From assembly GCA_051884915.1 (NCBI GenBank), contig JBJEWF010000070.1:1-52694 (forward strand): DNA of 52,694 nt, read 5' to 3'. The DNA is from RUG572 sp051884915. GTDB taxonomy: Bacteria; Verrucomicrobiota; Kiritimatiellia; RFP12; UBA1067. The translations under genes were made by a program, and so were the position numbers. Positions 23,781-32,577 of this stretch are shown here, one piece after another (positions within the stretch are counted from its first letter, which is position 1; each line of letters opens with the position of its first letter). Below the pieces are notes generated by a model that did no database searches, was not told the origin of the DNA, and worked only from the letters and a program-made list of their open reading frames with translations.

Positions 23781-26354
23781 TCACTCCGCAGGCGGCGGCT
23801 GGGGCGTTCCGGACGCCGCCGGGTCTTCAGACGGGACGTCCGCGGGAGCGGCGGTCTCCGCCTCTTCGTCGGGCGAGGCCGCGACGACCGAGAGCGAGAC
23901 CAGCGCCGCGCCTTCGGTCAGCTTGACCAGGCGCACGCCCATGCCGCTGCGGCCGACGACCGCGATGTCGACCACGCGCTGGCGCACCATCAGGCCGTCC
24001 GAGGTGATCGAGATGATCGACTCGTCGTCGCGGACCGCGTGCGCCGCCACCACGCGGCCGTTGCGGTCCGCGCCCTTGATGGCCGTCACGCCCATGCCGC
24101 CGCGGTGCTTCGTCTCGTAGGCCGCGAACTCCGTCCGCTTGCCAAACCCGTTCTCCGTCGCCACGAGCAGCGTCTTCGAATCGTCCACCACGTCGAGCGA
24201 GCAGACGGCGTCGCCCGCGCGGAGCGTGATGCCCTTCACCCCGCCCGCGGTCCGGCCCATCCGGCGCACCTCGTCCGAATTGAAGCGCGTGCCGACGCCG
24301 TTTCGCGTGATCATCACCACGTCCTCGCCGGGCTTCACGAGGCGGACCTCCACGAGGGCGTCGCCTTCGTCAATCGTAATCGCCTTGATGCCGTTGCGGT
24401 TGACGTTCTTGAAATCGCCCAGCAGCGTCTTCTTCACCGTGCCGTTCTGCGTCGCGAACATCACGTCGACGTCGCCCTCGAACGAACGGATGGGCAGCAG
24501 GCGCAGCACCTGCTCCCCGGGCTGGAGATTGAGCAGGTTGACCAGCGGCTTGCCGAAACTCGTCCGCGGCGCCTCCGGGATCTCGTAGGCGTCCTTGAGG
24601 AAAAGGCGGCCCGTGTTCGTGAAAAACATCAGCGAGTCGTGCGTCTCGGCCACGAAGACGAGGCGCAGGAAGTCCTCTTCCTTCAGCTGCGCGCCCTTGA
24701 TGCCGCGGCCGCCGCGGTTCTGCTCCTTGTACTCCGTGAGCGGCACGCGCTTCACGTAGCCGCGGTTCGACAGCGTGATGACGCACGGCTCGTCGGCGAT
24801 CAGGTCCTTCACGGAGACCTCGTTCTCGTCGACGGTGATGTCCGTCCGGCGCTTCCCGTCCTTGCCGCCCGCGAACTTCGCCTTGATCGCCGCCAGGTCG
24901 TCCTTGATGATCTGGTAGACGCGGCCGGCGTCGGCGAGAATCGCCTGCAGATCGGCGATTGTCAGGAGAAGCGCGGCCAGTTCGGCCTCCAGCTTCTCGC
25001 GTTCAAGCCCCGTCAGCTGGTAGAGGCGCATGTCGAGAATCGCGCCCACCTGCACGTCCGAAAAGCCGTAGGCCGCCTGCAGCTTCGTCTTCGCCTCGTC
25101 GCGGTTCTTCGAGGCGCGGATGATCTTCACCACGTCGTCGAGGTTGGCGATGGCAACCAGCAGGCCGTCGAGAACGTGCCGGCGGGCCTCGGCCTTCTTC
25201 AGCTCGAAGCGCGTCCGGCGCGTGACGACCTCGAAGCGGTGGTTCACGTAGCAGCGGAAGAAATCCTTCAGCGTGAGAATCTTCGGCCGGCCCTGGTCGA
25301 TTGCCAGCATGTTCGCGCCGAAGGTCGTCTGAAGCTCCGTGTGCCGGTAGAGCTTGTTGAGCACGATCTGCGCCATCGCGTCGCGCTTGAGCTCCACGAC
25401 CACGCGGATGTCCGCGCTCGATTCGTCGCGGATGTCGGAAACGCCCTCGATGACCTTCTCCTTCACGAGCTCGGCCATGTGCCGGATCATCTCGGACTTG
25501 TTCACCGCATAGGGGATTTCCGTGATGACGATCCGCTGGCGGTCGTTCTTCCACTCCTGGATCTCCGCGCGTCCGCGCACGCACATCTGCCCGCGGCCCA
25601 GCTTGTACATCGCGCGAATGCCGTTCAGGCCGCAGATCTGCGCGCCCGTCGGGAAGTCGGGGCCCTTCACGAACATCATCAGGTCGTCAATCGTGCAGTC
25701 GCGATGGTCGATGTAGTAGGAAATGCCGTCGCAGAGCTCGCCGAGATTGTGCGGCGGGATGTTCGTCGCCATGCCGACGGCGATGCCGCTGGAGCCGTTG
25801 AGCAGCAGATTCGGAAGTTTCGCGGGCAGGACTGTCGGCTCTTCGAGCGTCTCGTCGAAGTTCGGCATCATGTCCACCGTTTCCTTCTCGATGTCGGCGA
25901 GCATCTCGTCCGTGATGCGCTGCATGCGGACTTCGGTGTAGCGCATGGCCGCGGCGCCGTCGCCGTCAATCGAACCGAAGTTGCCGTGGCCGTCCACCAG
26001 CGGCACGCGAAGCGAGAACGGCTGCGCCATGCGGACGATCGTCTCGTAGACGGCGGAGTCGCCGTGCGGGTGGTATTTGCCGATCACGTCGCCGACGATA
26101 CGCGCCGACTTCAGGTGCTTCCGGCCGTAGACGTTGTCGTTCATGTACATGGAGTACAGGCACCGGCGGTGGACGGGCTTGAGCCCGTCGCGGACATCGG
26201 GCAGCGCGCGCCCGATGATGACCGACATCGAATACTCGATGTAGTCGCGGGACATCTCGTCCTGAATGTCCACGTCTTCGAGGATTCCACCCGGGGCAGG
26301 GGCGGGAGCCGGGGATTCAACTTCAGTGTTTTCCGTCTTTTCTTCGTCGCTCAT
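23781..26354 (-). CDS. gyrA: DNA gyrase subunit A
   Basis: 857 residues. It introduces negative supercoils as GyrA2B2. The catalytic Tyr139 lies in AAMRYTEVRM. The quinolone-determining segment is KYHPHGDSAVYETIVRMAQ with Ser100 and Glu104 (the positions of E. coli Ser83 and Asp87), a wild-type-like pattern. The C-terminal beta-pinwheel is present with a GyrA-box variant QNRGGRGIKG, which supports GyrA over ParC. A Pro/Ala-rich acidic tail ends the protein. The start MSDEEKTENTEV at 26354 is chosen over the open frame reaching 26585, because a TATAAT element lies between. It is first gene of a run towards ligA and diverges from gpsA. gyrB is not in the window. Confidence 0.96.
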   Translation of the reverse strand: MSDEEKTENTEVESPAPAPAPGGILEDVDIQDEMSRDYIEYSMSVIIGRALPDVRDGLKPVHRRCLYSMYMNDNVYGRKHLKSARIVGDVIGKYHPHGDSAVYETIVRMAQPFSLRVPLVDGHGNFGSIDGDGAAAMRYTEVRMQRITDEMLADIEKETVDMMPNFDETLEEPTVLPAKLPNLLLNGSSGIAVGMATNIPPHNLGELCDGISYYIDHRDCTIDDLMMFVKGPDFPTGAQICGLNGIRAMYKLGRGQMCVRGRAEIQEWKNDRQRIVITEIPYAVNKSEMIRHMAELVKEKVIEGVSDIRDESSADIRVVVELKRDAMAQIVLNKLYRHTELQTTFGANMLAIDQGRPKILTLKDFFRCYVNHRFEVVTRRTRFELKKAEARRHVLDGLLVAIANLDDVVKIIRASKNRDEAKTKLQAAYGFSDVQVGAILDMRLYQLTGLEREKLEAELAALLLTIADLQAILADAGRVYQIIKDDLAAIKAKFAGGKDGKRRTDITVDENEVSVKDLIADEPCVITLSNRGYVKRVPLTEYKEQNRGGRGIKGAQLKEEDFLRLVFVAETHDSLMFFTNTGRLFLKDAYEIPEAPRTSFGKPLVNLLNLQPGEQVLRLLPIRSFEGDVDVMFATQNGTVKKTLLGDFKNVNRNGIKAITIDEGDALVEVRLVKPGEDVVMITRNGVGTRFNSDEVRRMGRTAGGVKGITLRAGDAVCSLDVVDDSKTLLVATENGFGKRTEFAAYETKHRGGMGVTAIKGADRNGRVVAAHAVRDDESIISITSDGLMVRQRVVDIAVVGRSGMGVRLVKLTEGAALVSLSVVAASPDEEAETAAPADVPSEDPAASGTPQPPPAE

Positions 26355-26388
26355 CGGGAACTCGTTTCCGCTGCAAATTTCGTCTGCG

Positions 26389-26397
26389 ATTATAGCA
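26389..26397 (-). promoter_or_regulatory. Extended -10 element before gyrA
   Basis: TGC-TATAAT on the minus strand, 34 nt before the gyrA ATG, a perfect -10 hexamer with the extended TGn. No good -35 is seen. It is in the 218-nt divergent region shared with gpsA. Confidence 0.6.
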
Positions 26398-26494
26398 TTT
26401 TTCCACCGCGGGAAAAAGTGCCGAATGAAAGAAACCGCAGCGGGGCCCGACAGGACGAACCTTTCATCCGGCCGGCCCCGCCCGGCGGAATTTG

Positions 26495-26503
26495 TGCTAG
26501 AAT
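26495..26503 (+). promoter_or_regulatory. Extended -10 element before gpsA
   Basis: TGC-TAGAAT on the plus strand, 69 nt before the gpsA ATG. It follows the same pattern as the other promoters here and is back-to-back with the gyrA promoter. Confidence 0.5.
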
Positions 26504-26572
26504 AGGCGTGCGGGGCGGCCTGGCCAAACGGGTCCGCCTTCCCGTTCACAGGTTCCAGGATTTGTCTCCGAC

Positions 26573-27559
26573 ATGAAAATCGCAATCATAGGCGCCGGCG
26601 GCTGGGGCACGGCGAACGCCATGGTCCTCGACGGCTACGGCCACGAGGTCGTCGTCTGGTGCCGCCGCGCGGAAGCCGCCCGGGAATTCGCCGAAACCCG
26701 CGAAAACCGGCGCTATCTGCCGGGCGTGCGGCTTCCCGCCCGCCTGACCTTCACGGCGGACTGCGCGCAGGCCGTCGCCGGCGCCGACGTCGTCGTCTTC
26801 GCCGTCCCCTCGGCCCATCTGCGCACCATCTGCCGGCGGTTCAGGGGTCTGCTGCCCGCCGACGCCTGCCGGGTCTCCCTCGTCAAGGGCATCGAGGCCG
26901 GCACCCGCCTGCGGATGAGCGAGGTCATCGCCGGCGAACTCGGCGACGCGCCCCTCGTCGTCCTTTCGGGACCCTCGCACGCGGAAGAGGTCGCGCGCCA
27001 CGTTCCGACGGCGCTGGTCGCGGCGAGCGCCGACATCCGCTCGGCCCGGCTCGTCCAGGCGCTGTGGAGCGGTCCGGCCCTGCGCGTCTACACCTCCCGC
27101 GATCCGATTGGCGTCGAAGTCGCCGGCGCCGTGAAAAACGTCCTGGCCCTGGCGGCGGGCTGTTCGGACGGCCTGGGCTTTGGCGACAACACCCGCGCGG
27201 CCCTCGTGACGCGCGGGCTTGCCGAGATGGGACGCCTCGCGACGGCCTGCGGCGCCGCCGCCGCCACCATCTCCGGTCTCGCCGGCGTCGGCGATCTCGT
27301 CGTCACCTGCAATTCCCGCCACTCGCGCAACCATGCGGTCGGCGAACGCCTGGGGCGCGGCGAGCGCATGGCGGACATCCTCGCCTCCATGACGATGGTG
27401 GCCGAGGGCGTCGACAACGCGCGATCCATCCATGAGCTGGCGCAGACCCTCGGCGTCGAGATGCCGATTGCCGAAATCGTCAACCGGATCTGCCACGCCG
27501 ACTATCCCGTCCGCGACGCGATTGTCGCCCTGATGACGCGGACGATGAAAGACGAATAG
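26573..27559 (+). CDS. gpsA: Glycerol-3-phosphate dehydrogenase [NAD(P)+]
   Basis: 328 residues; makes sn-glycerol 3-phosphate from dihydroxyacetone phosphate for phospholipid synthesis. The Rossmann motif is at the N-terminus (AIIGAGGWGTANAMVL). FAVPSAHLRTIC, LVKGIEAGT, LSGPSHAEEVA, and the substrate-binding EVAGAVKNVLALAAGCSDGLGFGDNTRAALVTRGLAEM follow, with catalytic Lys in GAVKN. GLAGVGDLVVTC and SRN lie in the C-terminal domain. It is the only confident plus-strand gene of the window, divergent from gyrA and convergent with the ABC-F gene, with a hairpin just after its stop. Confidence 0.96.
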   Translation: MKIAIIGAGGWGTANAMVLDGYGHEVVVWCRRAEAAREFAETRENRRYLPGVRLPARLTFTADCAQAVAGADVVVFAVPSAHLRTICRRFRGLLPADACRVSLVKGIEAGTRLRMSEVIAGELGDAPLVVLSGPSHAEEVARHVPTALVAASADIRSARLVQALWSGPALRVYTSRDPIGVEVAGAVKNVLALAAGCSDGLGFGDNTRAALVTRGLAEMGRLATACGAAAATISGLAGVGDLVVTCNSRHSRNHAVGERLGRGERMADILASMTMVAEGVDNARSIHELAQTLGVEMPIAEIVNRICHADYPVRDAIVALMTRTMKDE

Positions 27560-27573
27560 CGGAACACGCCGTT

Positions 27574-27596
27574 CCCGGGCCGGCGGAGCGCCCGGG
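27574..27596. terminator. Bidirectional hairpin between gpsA and the ABC-F gene
   Basis: CCCGGGC (27574-27580) pairs with GCCCGGG (27590-27596) in the 40-nt gap between two convergent genes. It has no U tract on either side, so it may act with Rho or only as a stem. Confidence 0.5.
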
Positions 27597-27599
27597 CCG

Positions 27600-29363
27600 T
27601 CAGCGCCTCTCGGACAGTTCCAGCCACCGCGTTTCGGCGGCGTCGAGTTCTTCGCGGAGCTGGGGCAGGCGTTTCGTCAGCTCCAGCGCGCGCGCGTTGT
27701 CCGTCGCGAAGATCGCCGGGTCGGCCAAGGCGCGCTCGATGGCGGCGATCTCGCGCTCAAGCGCCGCCATCCGGTCCGGCAGCCCATCCAGTTCGCGCGT
27801 TTCCCGGTAGGAGAGCTTGCGGGAGCCGGCGGACGGGGCGGGGCGGGCGGGAAGGTCCGGCTCCTGCCGCAGGGGCCGCGTGCGGGTCTGCACGGCCTTC
27901 TCCAGCTGCGCGAGGAGCCGCGCCGCGTCGGCGTAGCCGCCCGCGCACGGACGCACGTCGCCATCGCCCGCCAGCACGAACGTCGAGGTGACGACGTTGT
28001 CGAGAAACGCGCGATCATGCGAGACGACGAGCAGCGTGCCCCGGTAGTTGAGCAGCTGTTCCTCCAGCAGTTCGAGCGTCTCGACGTCCAGATCGTTCGT
28101 CGGCTCGTCCATCACCAGCAGATTGGACGGGCGCAGGAACAGCTTCGCCAGCAGCAGACGGGCCTTTTCGCCGCCCGACAGCGCCTTCACCGGCGTCCGG
28201 CAGCGTTCGGGCGTGAAGAGGAAGTCGGCCAGATAGCCGTAGACGTGTTTCGAGACGCCGCCGACCGTCACCTCGTCGCGGTCGGCCGCCACCGTCTCCT
28301 TGACCGAAATCTCCGGATCCAGCTGCGCGTGGAGCTGGTCGAAGAACGCCATTTCGACGCGCGTGCCGAGCGTCACCGCGCCCGACGTCGGCGCCAGACG
28401 GCCCGTCAGCAGCTTCAGCAGCGTGGTCTTCCCCGTGCCATTTCCGCCGACAATGCCAATCCGCTCGCCCCGGAGGATGTCCGCCGTGAAGGCGGAGACG
28501 ATTGCCGGTCCCTCCGGATAGCGGAAGGAAAGGTTCTCGATCTTGACCACGCGCTCGCCGGAGGCGGCTGCCGTGTCGATCTTCAGCGCCGTCGTCCCGG
28601 CGGCGGCGCGGCGGCGGGCGAATTCAAGGCGCAGCTGGCGCAGGGCCTCGACGCGCCCCTGGTTGCGCGTCCGGCGCGCTTTCACGCCCTGGCGGATCCA
28701 GGCCTCTTCCTGCGCCAGTTTCTTCGCCTTCTTTTCCCACAGCGCGGCCTCGTCGGCCTGAAGATCCGCCTTGCGCTGGAGAAACGTCCGGTAGTCGCAG
28801 TTCCAGCCCGCCAACTGCCCCCGGTCCAGATCGTAGACGAAGGTCGAGACGGACTTCAGGAACACCCGGTCGTGCGTGACGAAGAGAAAGGCCGCGTCCG
28901 ATTGGCGCCGGATGAAGGCCTCCAGCCATTCGATCGATTCGACGTCCAGATGGTTCGTCGGCTCGTCCAGCAGAACGAGGTCGGGATCGTCCGCCAGCGC
29001 GCGGGCGAGCAGCACCCGGCGGCGCAAACCGCCCGACAGCGTGTTGAAGACGGCGTCGGGGTCAAGCCCCATCTGGGAAATGTACTTGTCCGCCCGGGCG
29101 ATGTCCTTCACCGTGCCCGGACGGTCGCGCGGGACTTCCTGCTCCAGAAAGGCGACCTTCAGGCCGGGGGCGCGGACGATGTCGCCCGCATCGGGTTCGA
29201 GGCGCCCGGCAATCACCTTCAGCAGCGTGGACTTGCCTTCCCCGTTGCGGCCCGTGATGCAGGCGCGCATGCCGCGCTCAAGACTGAGGGAGACGTTCTC
29301 CAGAACGGCATCCCCCCCGAAGGCGAGGGTGACATTGCGCAGAGAAAGAAGATGCCCGGCCAC
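27600..29363 (-). CDS. ABC-F family ATPase (Uup-like)
   Basis: 587 residues, soluble, two ABC domains: Walker A GRNGEGKST and GGNGTGKTT, signatures LSGGLRRRV and LSGGEKARL, Walker B LLDEPTNHLD and VMDEPTNDLD. The inter-domain linker (KKAKKLAQEEAWIRQGVKARRTRNQGRVEALR) and a C-terminal coiled coil (about 510-585, ELDGLPDRMAALEREIAAIERAL) match Uup rather than EttA. These proteins bind ribosomes or branched DNA; the Uup-like role is inferred. The start codon is GTG at 29363. infA is directly upstream (11 nt gap), forming a translation-linked pair. Confidence 0.9.
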   Translation of the reverse strand: MAGHLLSLRNVTLAFGGDAVLENVSLSLERGMRACITGRNGEGKSTLLKVIAGRLEPDAGDIVRAPGLKVAFLEQEVPRDRPGTVKDIARADKYISQMGLDPDAVFNTLSGGLRRRVLLARALADDPDLVLLDEPTNHLDVESIEWLEAFIRRQSDAAFLFVTHDRVFLKSVSTFVYDLDRGQLAGWNCDYRTFLQRKADLQADEAALWEKKAKKLAQEEAWIRQGVKARRTRNQGRVEALRQLRLEFARRRAAAGTTALKIDTAAASGERVVKIENLSFRYPEGPAIVSAFTADILRGERIGIVGGNGTGKTTLLKLLTGRLAPTSGAVTLGTRVEMAFFDQLHAQLDPEISVKETVAADRDEVTVGGVSKHVYGYLADFLFTPERCRTPVKALSGGEKARLLLAKLFLRPSNLLVMDEPTNDLDVETLELLEEQLLNYRGTLLVVSHDRAFLDNVVTSTFVLAGDGDVRPCAGGYADAARLLAQLEKAVQTRTRPLRQEPDLPARPAPSAGSRKLSYRETRELDGLPDRMAALEREIAAIERALADPAIFATDNARALELTKRLPQLREELDAAETRWLELSERR

Positions 29364-29374
29364 GGGTGGCCCTT

Positions 29375-29620
29375 TTAGGTCTGCGGGCGCGGCGCTTCCT
29401 TGTGCCGATAGGTGATCCGGCCTTTGCTCAGGTCGTAGGGCGAGATCTCGACCGTCACCTTGTCGCCAATCGCGATCTTGATGGAGAACTTGCGCATCTT
29501 GCCGGAAACGTGGGCCAGCACCTCGTGGCCGTTTTCCAGACGGACGTTGTACATCGTCGCGGGAAGAACCTTGATCACGGTACCCGTCACTTCAATCGCG
29601 CTGTCTTCTTCTTTTGCCAT
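29375..29620 (-). CDS. infA: Translation initiation factor IF-1
   Basis: 81 residues forming one OB-fold. MAKEEDSAIEVTGTVIKVLPATMYNVRLENGHEVLAHVSGKMRKFSIKIAIGDKVTVEISPYDLSKGRITYRHK is canonical except for a short tail. It has its own promoter-like element upstream and is separated from the ribosomal alpha operon it usually accompanies. Confidence 0.97.
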   Translation of the reverse strand: MAKEEDSAIEVTGTVIKVLPATMYNVRLENGHEVLAHVSGKMRKFSIKIAIGDKVTVEISPYDLSKGRITYRHKEAPRPQT

Positions 29621-29674
29621 ATCCTGTTCCGATTTGCTCCTGGATTCGACGCCCCCACAAGGGCATCCGGCGCT

Positions 29675-29683
29675 ATTGTACCA
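29675..29683 (-). promoter_or_regulatory. Extended -10 element before infA
   Basis: TGG-TACAAT on the minus strand, 54 nt before the infA ATG; the leader ends in a weak SD (AGGAT). Confidence 0.55.
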
Positions 29684-29761
29684 TTTCCTGCCGCGCTCTC
29701 CTAGGGGGAAAATCAGTCCCGCCGCATTTGCGGCCCCGCTCCCCCCGGAAACGGCGCGCGC

Positions 29762-32389
29762 CTATTTGTCCAGCCGCAGTTCGCGGGGCGCCAGGGAGGA
29801 CGTGACCGTCCGGCCCTTCCAGGTGTAGGAGAAGTCCTGCCGGCGGCCGGTCGCGTTGACGAAGAAGAGCGCGTCGGTTCCGTCGGCCGCGCGGAACGCG
29901 CCGCAGAAGACGGACGGCATCGTCGTTTCATGGACGTTCCCGCGGAAGACGTCGCGATAGGGCAGGACCTCGCAGACGAGCCGCGGCGGGTGCAGATGGC
30001 AGCCGTGCTGCAGCCACTTGGCGTTCGCATGGTAGATCCGCGCCCAGCGTTCGGCGAAATCCAGCTGTTCGCCGGCGCGCCGGCGGAGAATCGGCTCCCA
30101 GCCGCCCGCCGGCACGGGCTTGAGCAATTTCACGTCGTCCACCAGGAACGCCGCGCCCGCGCGCGCCCGGAACGCCAGCCGCAGCGCCTTCGGCCCGGCG
30201 TCCGCCGGCGCCGTCACGTCCAGCACGACCTCCTGCCAGAGCGCAGCCGGGTCCGGCGGCCGAACGGCCTGGCTGAACGTCCGGGCGTCCGGGGACGGGT
30301 CGTACACGCACATCTCCGCCGGCCCCGCCTGGAGCGTCTTCAGCCGCGCCGACACGCGGAAGGTGCCGCCGCTGGCAACGAGTCCCTGCGGAATCGACGT
30401 CCACACCTGGACGTTCGAGTGGACGGGCGAAAAGACGCCGAGCGCGTACCGCCCCTGCGTGCAGTCGTTCGTGACGATCGTCTGCTCGTCCTTTCCGCTG
30501 AACCATCCCCGGTAGCCGTCGAGCCCGAGCTTCGGCTCCTCGAATCCGCCGTTGTCGAGCACCGGCATCCGGAAGTAGAAATCGGGGGATTCCGGGAAAG
30601 CCGGCATCTGCCCGTCCGCCGCCGCATGGGCGACCCAGTGCCATTTCGACCAGAATTCGCTCCCCGGCTGATAGGGCGTCACGTATTCGTGGTGGAGATA
30701 GTTGAACACGCTCGCCCATTCGGAGCCGAAGAACCGGCAGTTGCGGTAGTCCTGGAAGCAGAGGATGTCGTTGTAGAACTCGTTCGGCTCCTCGAAACTG
30801 AATTGCGCCCACGGATCGATCCGCCGCATCCGCGCGAGCATCGATTCGAACTGGAACCGGAGCGCCTCCGTCATCCAACGGCCGTCGCCGGGCGCATGGC
30901 CGTGCGCACGGCTCCAGCACGACCGGATTCGCGCGCCCACGTCCTGGTCGGCCTGGACGAGTCCCACGCCGCGGCGCACGAGTCCGCAGGACACGTAGTC
31001 GTTCCACCAGTCGCGGCCGTAGGCCGTGGCCGGACACAGCGTGGCCGAATCGCCGCCGCCCAGCCAGACGAGCGGCTTCAGCGCCGGCGTCCCGTCCGGG
31101 TCCACCACGCAATTGGGCTTCACCTCGCGCGTGAACAGATCCGTGTAGTCCAGCCGGTAGGTTCCGTCCTGACGCCGTCCCACGCGGACGTTCCAGTGGT
31201 GTCCGCCCGGCCAGGCCCAGACGTGGCCGTCCACTGCCTTCAGGTCGGCGCAGACCCTGGAGAAGGACGCGTCGTCCGGATAGCAGGGGAAGTACTCGGG
31301 CGTCACCCAGTCGCCGTGCCGTTCCCAGCCTTCCGTCTGCACCACCAGCGGCACGCCCGGGAACTTCACCCGCCAGTATTCCCCGATCCAGCGCTGGACG
31401 AGGCCCGGATGCATGTACCAGGCGCGGTTGAACTTCATCTTGACGGGGCCGTTCTTCGCCCAGGCGGGAACGTCCGGGCGGTCGGCCAACTTCGTCCGGT
31501 TCCAGCGCCGGTCCTTCGCCCACGCGCGGTAGATGTCGGCCGCGTCGCGCCAGTCCGCCGGCGCGCCGGCGGTCCCGTGGAACGACCGCATCACGACGTC
31601 ATACGGCACCTGGTAGGCCGTCGGCGAAAATTCCGTGTGGCGCCATTCGAGCAGCAAGTCGCCTTCGCGAAACGTGCCGTCCTTCAGCGCCGTGCGCCAC
31701 CAGCGGTCGATCAGCAGCCCCTTGAAACAGCCCGACACGTCTTCCGCCGCCGTGTAGAGTCCGGCCGCCGGATCGTAGAAGCAGCCGAAGGGGCTGGCGA
31801 GGTGTCCGGGCGAAGTGCAGTACCGGCGGGTCTTCCAGTATTCGCGCCCGGGCTTCATCGGCCAGCGGGTGACGCCGCCTTTCGCCGAGCCCATGGAAAT
31901 GCAGTCGTCTTCCGGCGAGGCGCCCAGCGATTCCGCCAATGCCACGCTCGGATAGCAGATCTCGTAGGTCGCCCAGCCGGGTTTTGGCGTGGCGGCGATC
32001 CGCCAGCGCAGCATGCCGTCGTCCGCGTCGGCGACAACCGTGCAGACGACTTCGGCCAGACACTCGCCGACATTGCGGTAGGTGAACTGGAGGCCGTGCG
32101 CGATCCGGCGGAACGAATAGTCCATCGCCTTGAAGTCGAGGTGGGCGTGCACGACTTTCCTGACCGTGTAGTCGTCCGTCCGGCGGCATTCGATCTGCCA
32201 CAGGCCGCGTTTCGCGTGCCGGGAGACGAAATCGACGCCCGTGCGCTTGTCGACCAGATGGCAGATCCGGCCCTTCCCCTCCGGGCTTTCGTAGAACGAC
32301 GCCTTCAGGTTCGCCGTTTCCAGATCGACCGCCCCAACCGTCGCGCCCAGCGCCACCGCCCAGGCCGCTGCAACCAGTTTCATTTTCAT
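29762..32389 (-). CDS. Secreted DUF6259-type protein, probable glycoside hydrolase
   Basis: 875 residues with signal peptide (MKMKLVAAAWAVALGATVGAV). The N-terminal half resembles a galactose-mutarotase-like sandwich (RRTDDYTVRKVVHAHLDFKAMDYSFRRIAHGLQFTYRN). A (beta/alpha)8-like middle follows: KFNRAWYMHPGLVQRWIGEYWRVKFPGVPLVVQTEGWERHGDW, VWAWPGGHHWNVR, GLVQADQDVGARIRSCW, FSFEEPNEFYND. The C-terminal part contains a carbohydrate-binding jelly-roll-like segment (VLDNGGFEEPKLGLDGYRGW ... FRVSARLKTLQAGPAEM). I assign DUF6259 from general similarity; the substrate is unknown. Acidic candidates lie in QADQD and FEEPNE. It has its own promoter-like element and stands between infA and the symporter gene. 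The ATG at 32389 begins the signal peptide; the frame stays open further upstream. Confidence 0.7.
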   Translation of the reverse strand: MKMKLVAAAWAVALGATVGAVDLETANLKASFYESPEGKGRICHLVDKRTGVDFVSRHAKRGLWQIECRRTDDYTVRKVVHAHLDFKAMDYSFRRIAHGLQFTYRNVGECLAEVVCTVVADADDGMLRWRIAATPKPGWATYEICYPSVALAESLGASPEDDCISMGSAKGGVTRWPMKPGREYWKTRRYCTSPGHLASPFGCFYDPAAGLYTAAEDVSGCFKGLLIDRWWRTALKDGTFREGDLLLEWRHTEFSPTAYQVPYDVVMRSFHGTAGAPADWRDAADIYRAWAKDRRWNRTKLADRPDVPAWAKNGPVKMKFNRAWYMHPGLVQRWIGEYWRVKFPGVPLVVQTEGWERHGDWVTPEYFPCYPDDASFSRVCADLKAVDGHVWAWPGGHHWNVRVGRRQDGTYRLDYTDLFTREVKPNCVVDPDGTPALKPLVWLGGGDSATLCPATAYGRDWWNDYVSCGLVRRGVGLVQADQDVGARIRSCWSRAHGHAPGDGRWMTEALRFQFESMLARMRRIDPWAQFSFEEPNEFYNDILCFQDYRNCRFFGSEWASVFNYLHHEYVTPYQPGSEFWSKWHWVAHAAADGQMPAFPESPDFYFRMPVLDNGGFEEPKLGLDGYRGWFSGKDEQTIVTNDCTQGRYALGVFSPVHSNVQVWTSIPQGLVASGGTFRVSARLKTLQAGPAEMCVYDPSPDARTFSQAVRPPDPAALWQEVVLDVTAPADAGPKALRLAFRARAGAAFLVDDVKLLKPVPAGGWEPILRRRAGEQLDFAERWARIYHANAKWLQHGCHLHPPRLVCEVLPYRDVFRGNVHETTMPSVFCGAFRAADGTDALFFVNATGRRQDFSYTWKGRTVTSSLAPRELRLDK

Positions 32390-32483
32390 GCCCTTGCCCC
32401 TTTGAACTTTCCGCGCCCCCTCGGCCGCCGGGCGGAGAACCAACCGGCGGCACGCCCGGCTTCCCGGGAGAGGCGACGGCTCC

Positions 32484-32492
32484 ATTATGCCA
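32484..32492 (-). promoter_or_regulatory. Extended -10 element before the DUF6259 gene
   Basis: TGG-CATAAT on the minus strand, 94 nt before the ATG at 32389. Confidence 0.4.
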
Positions 32493-32539
32493 CATCGCGC
32501 GCGCGCCGCAAGGGGGAACCGGAATCCCGGCGGTTCAGG

Positions 32540-32554
32540 GGGACGGACCGTCCC
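32540..32554. repeat. Palindrome GGGACGG-A-CCGTCCC
   Basis: A 15-nt perfect palindrome around one central base, 23 nt after the symporter stop. It is built like the GGGGACAGTCCCC elements with a longer arm and may be a diverged relative or part of the symporter terminator. Confidence 0.5.
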
Positions 32555-32577
32555 GCCGTTCCGGACCCGCGCCGGCG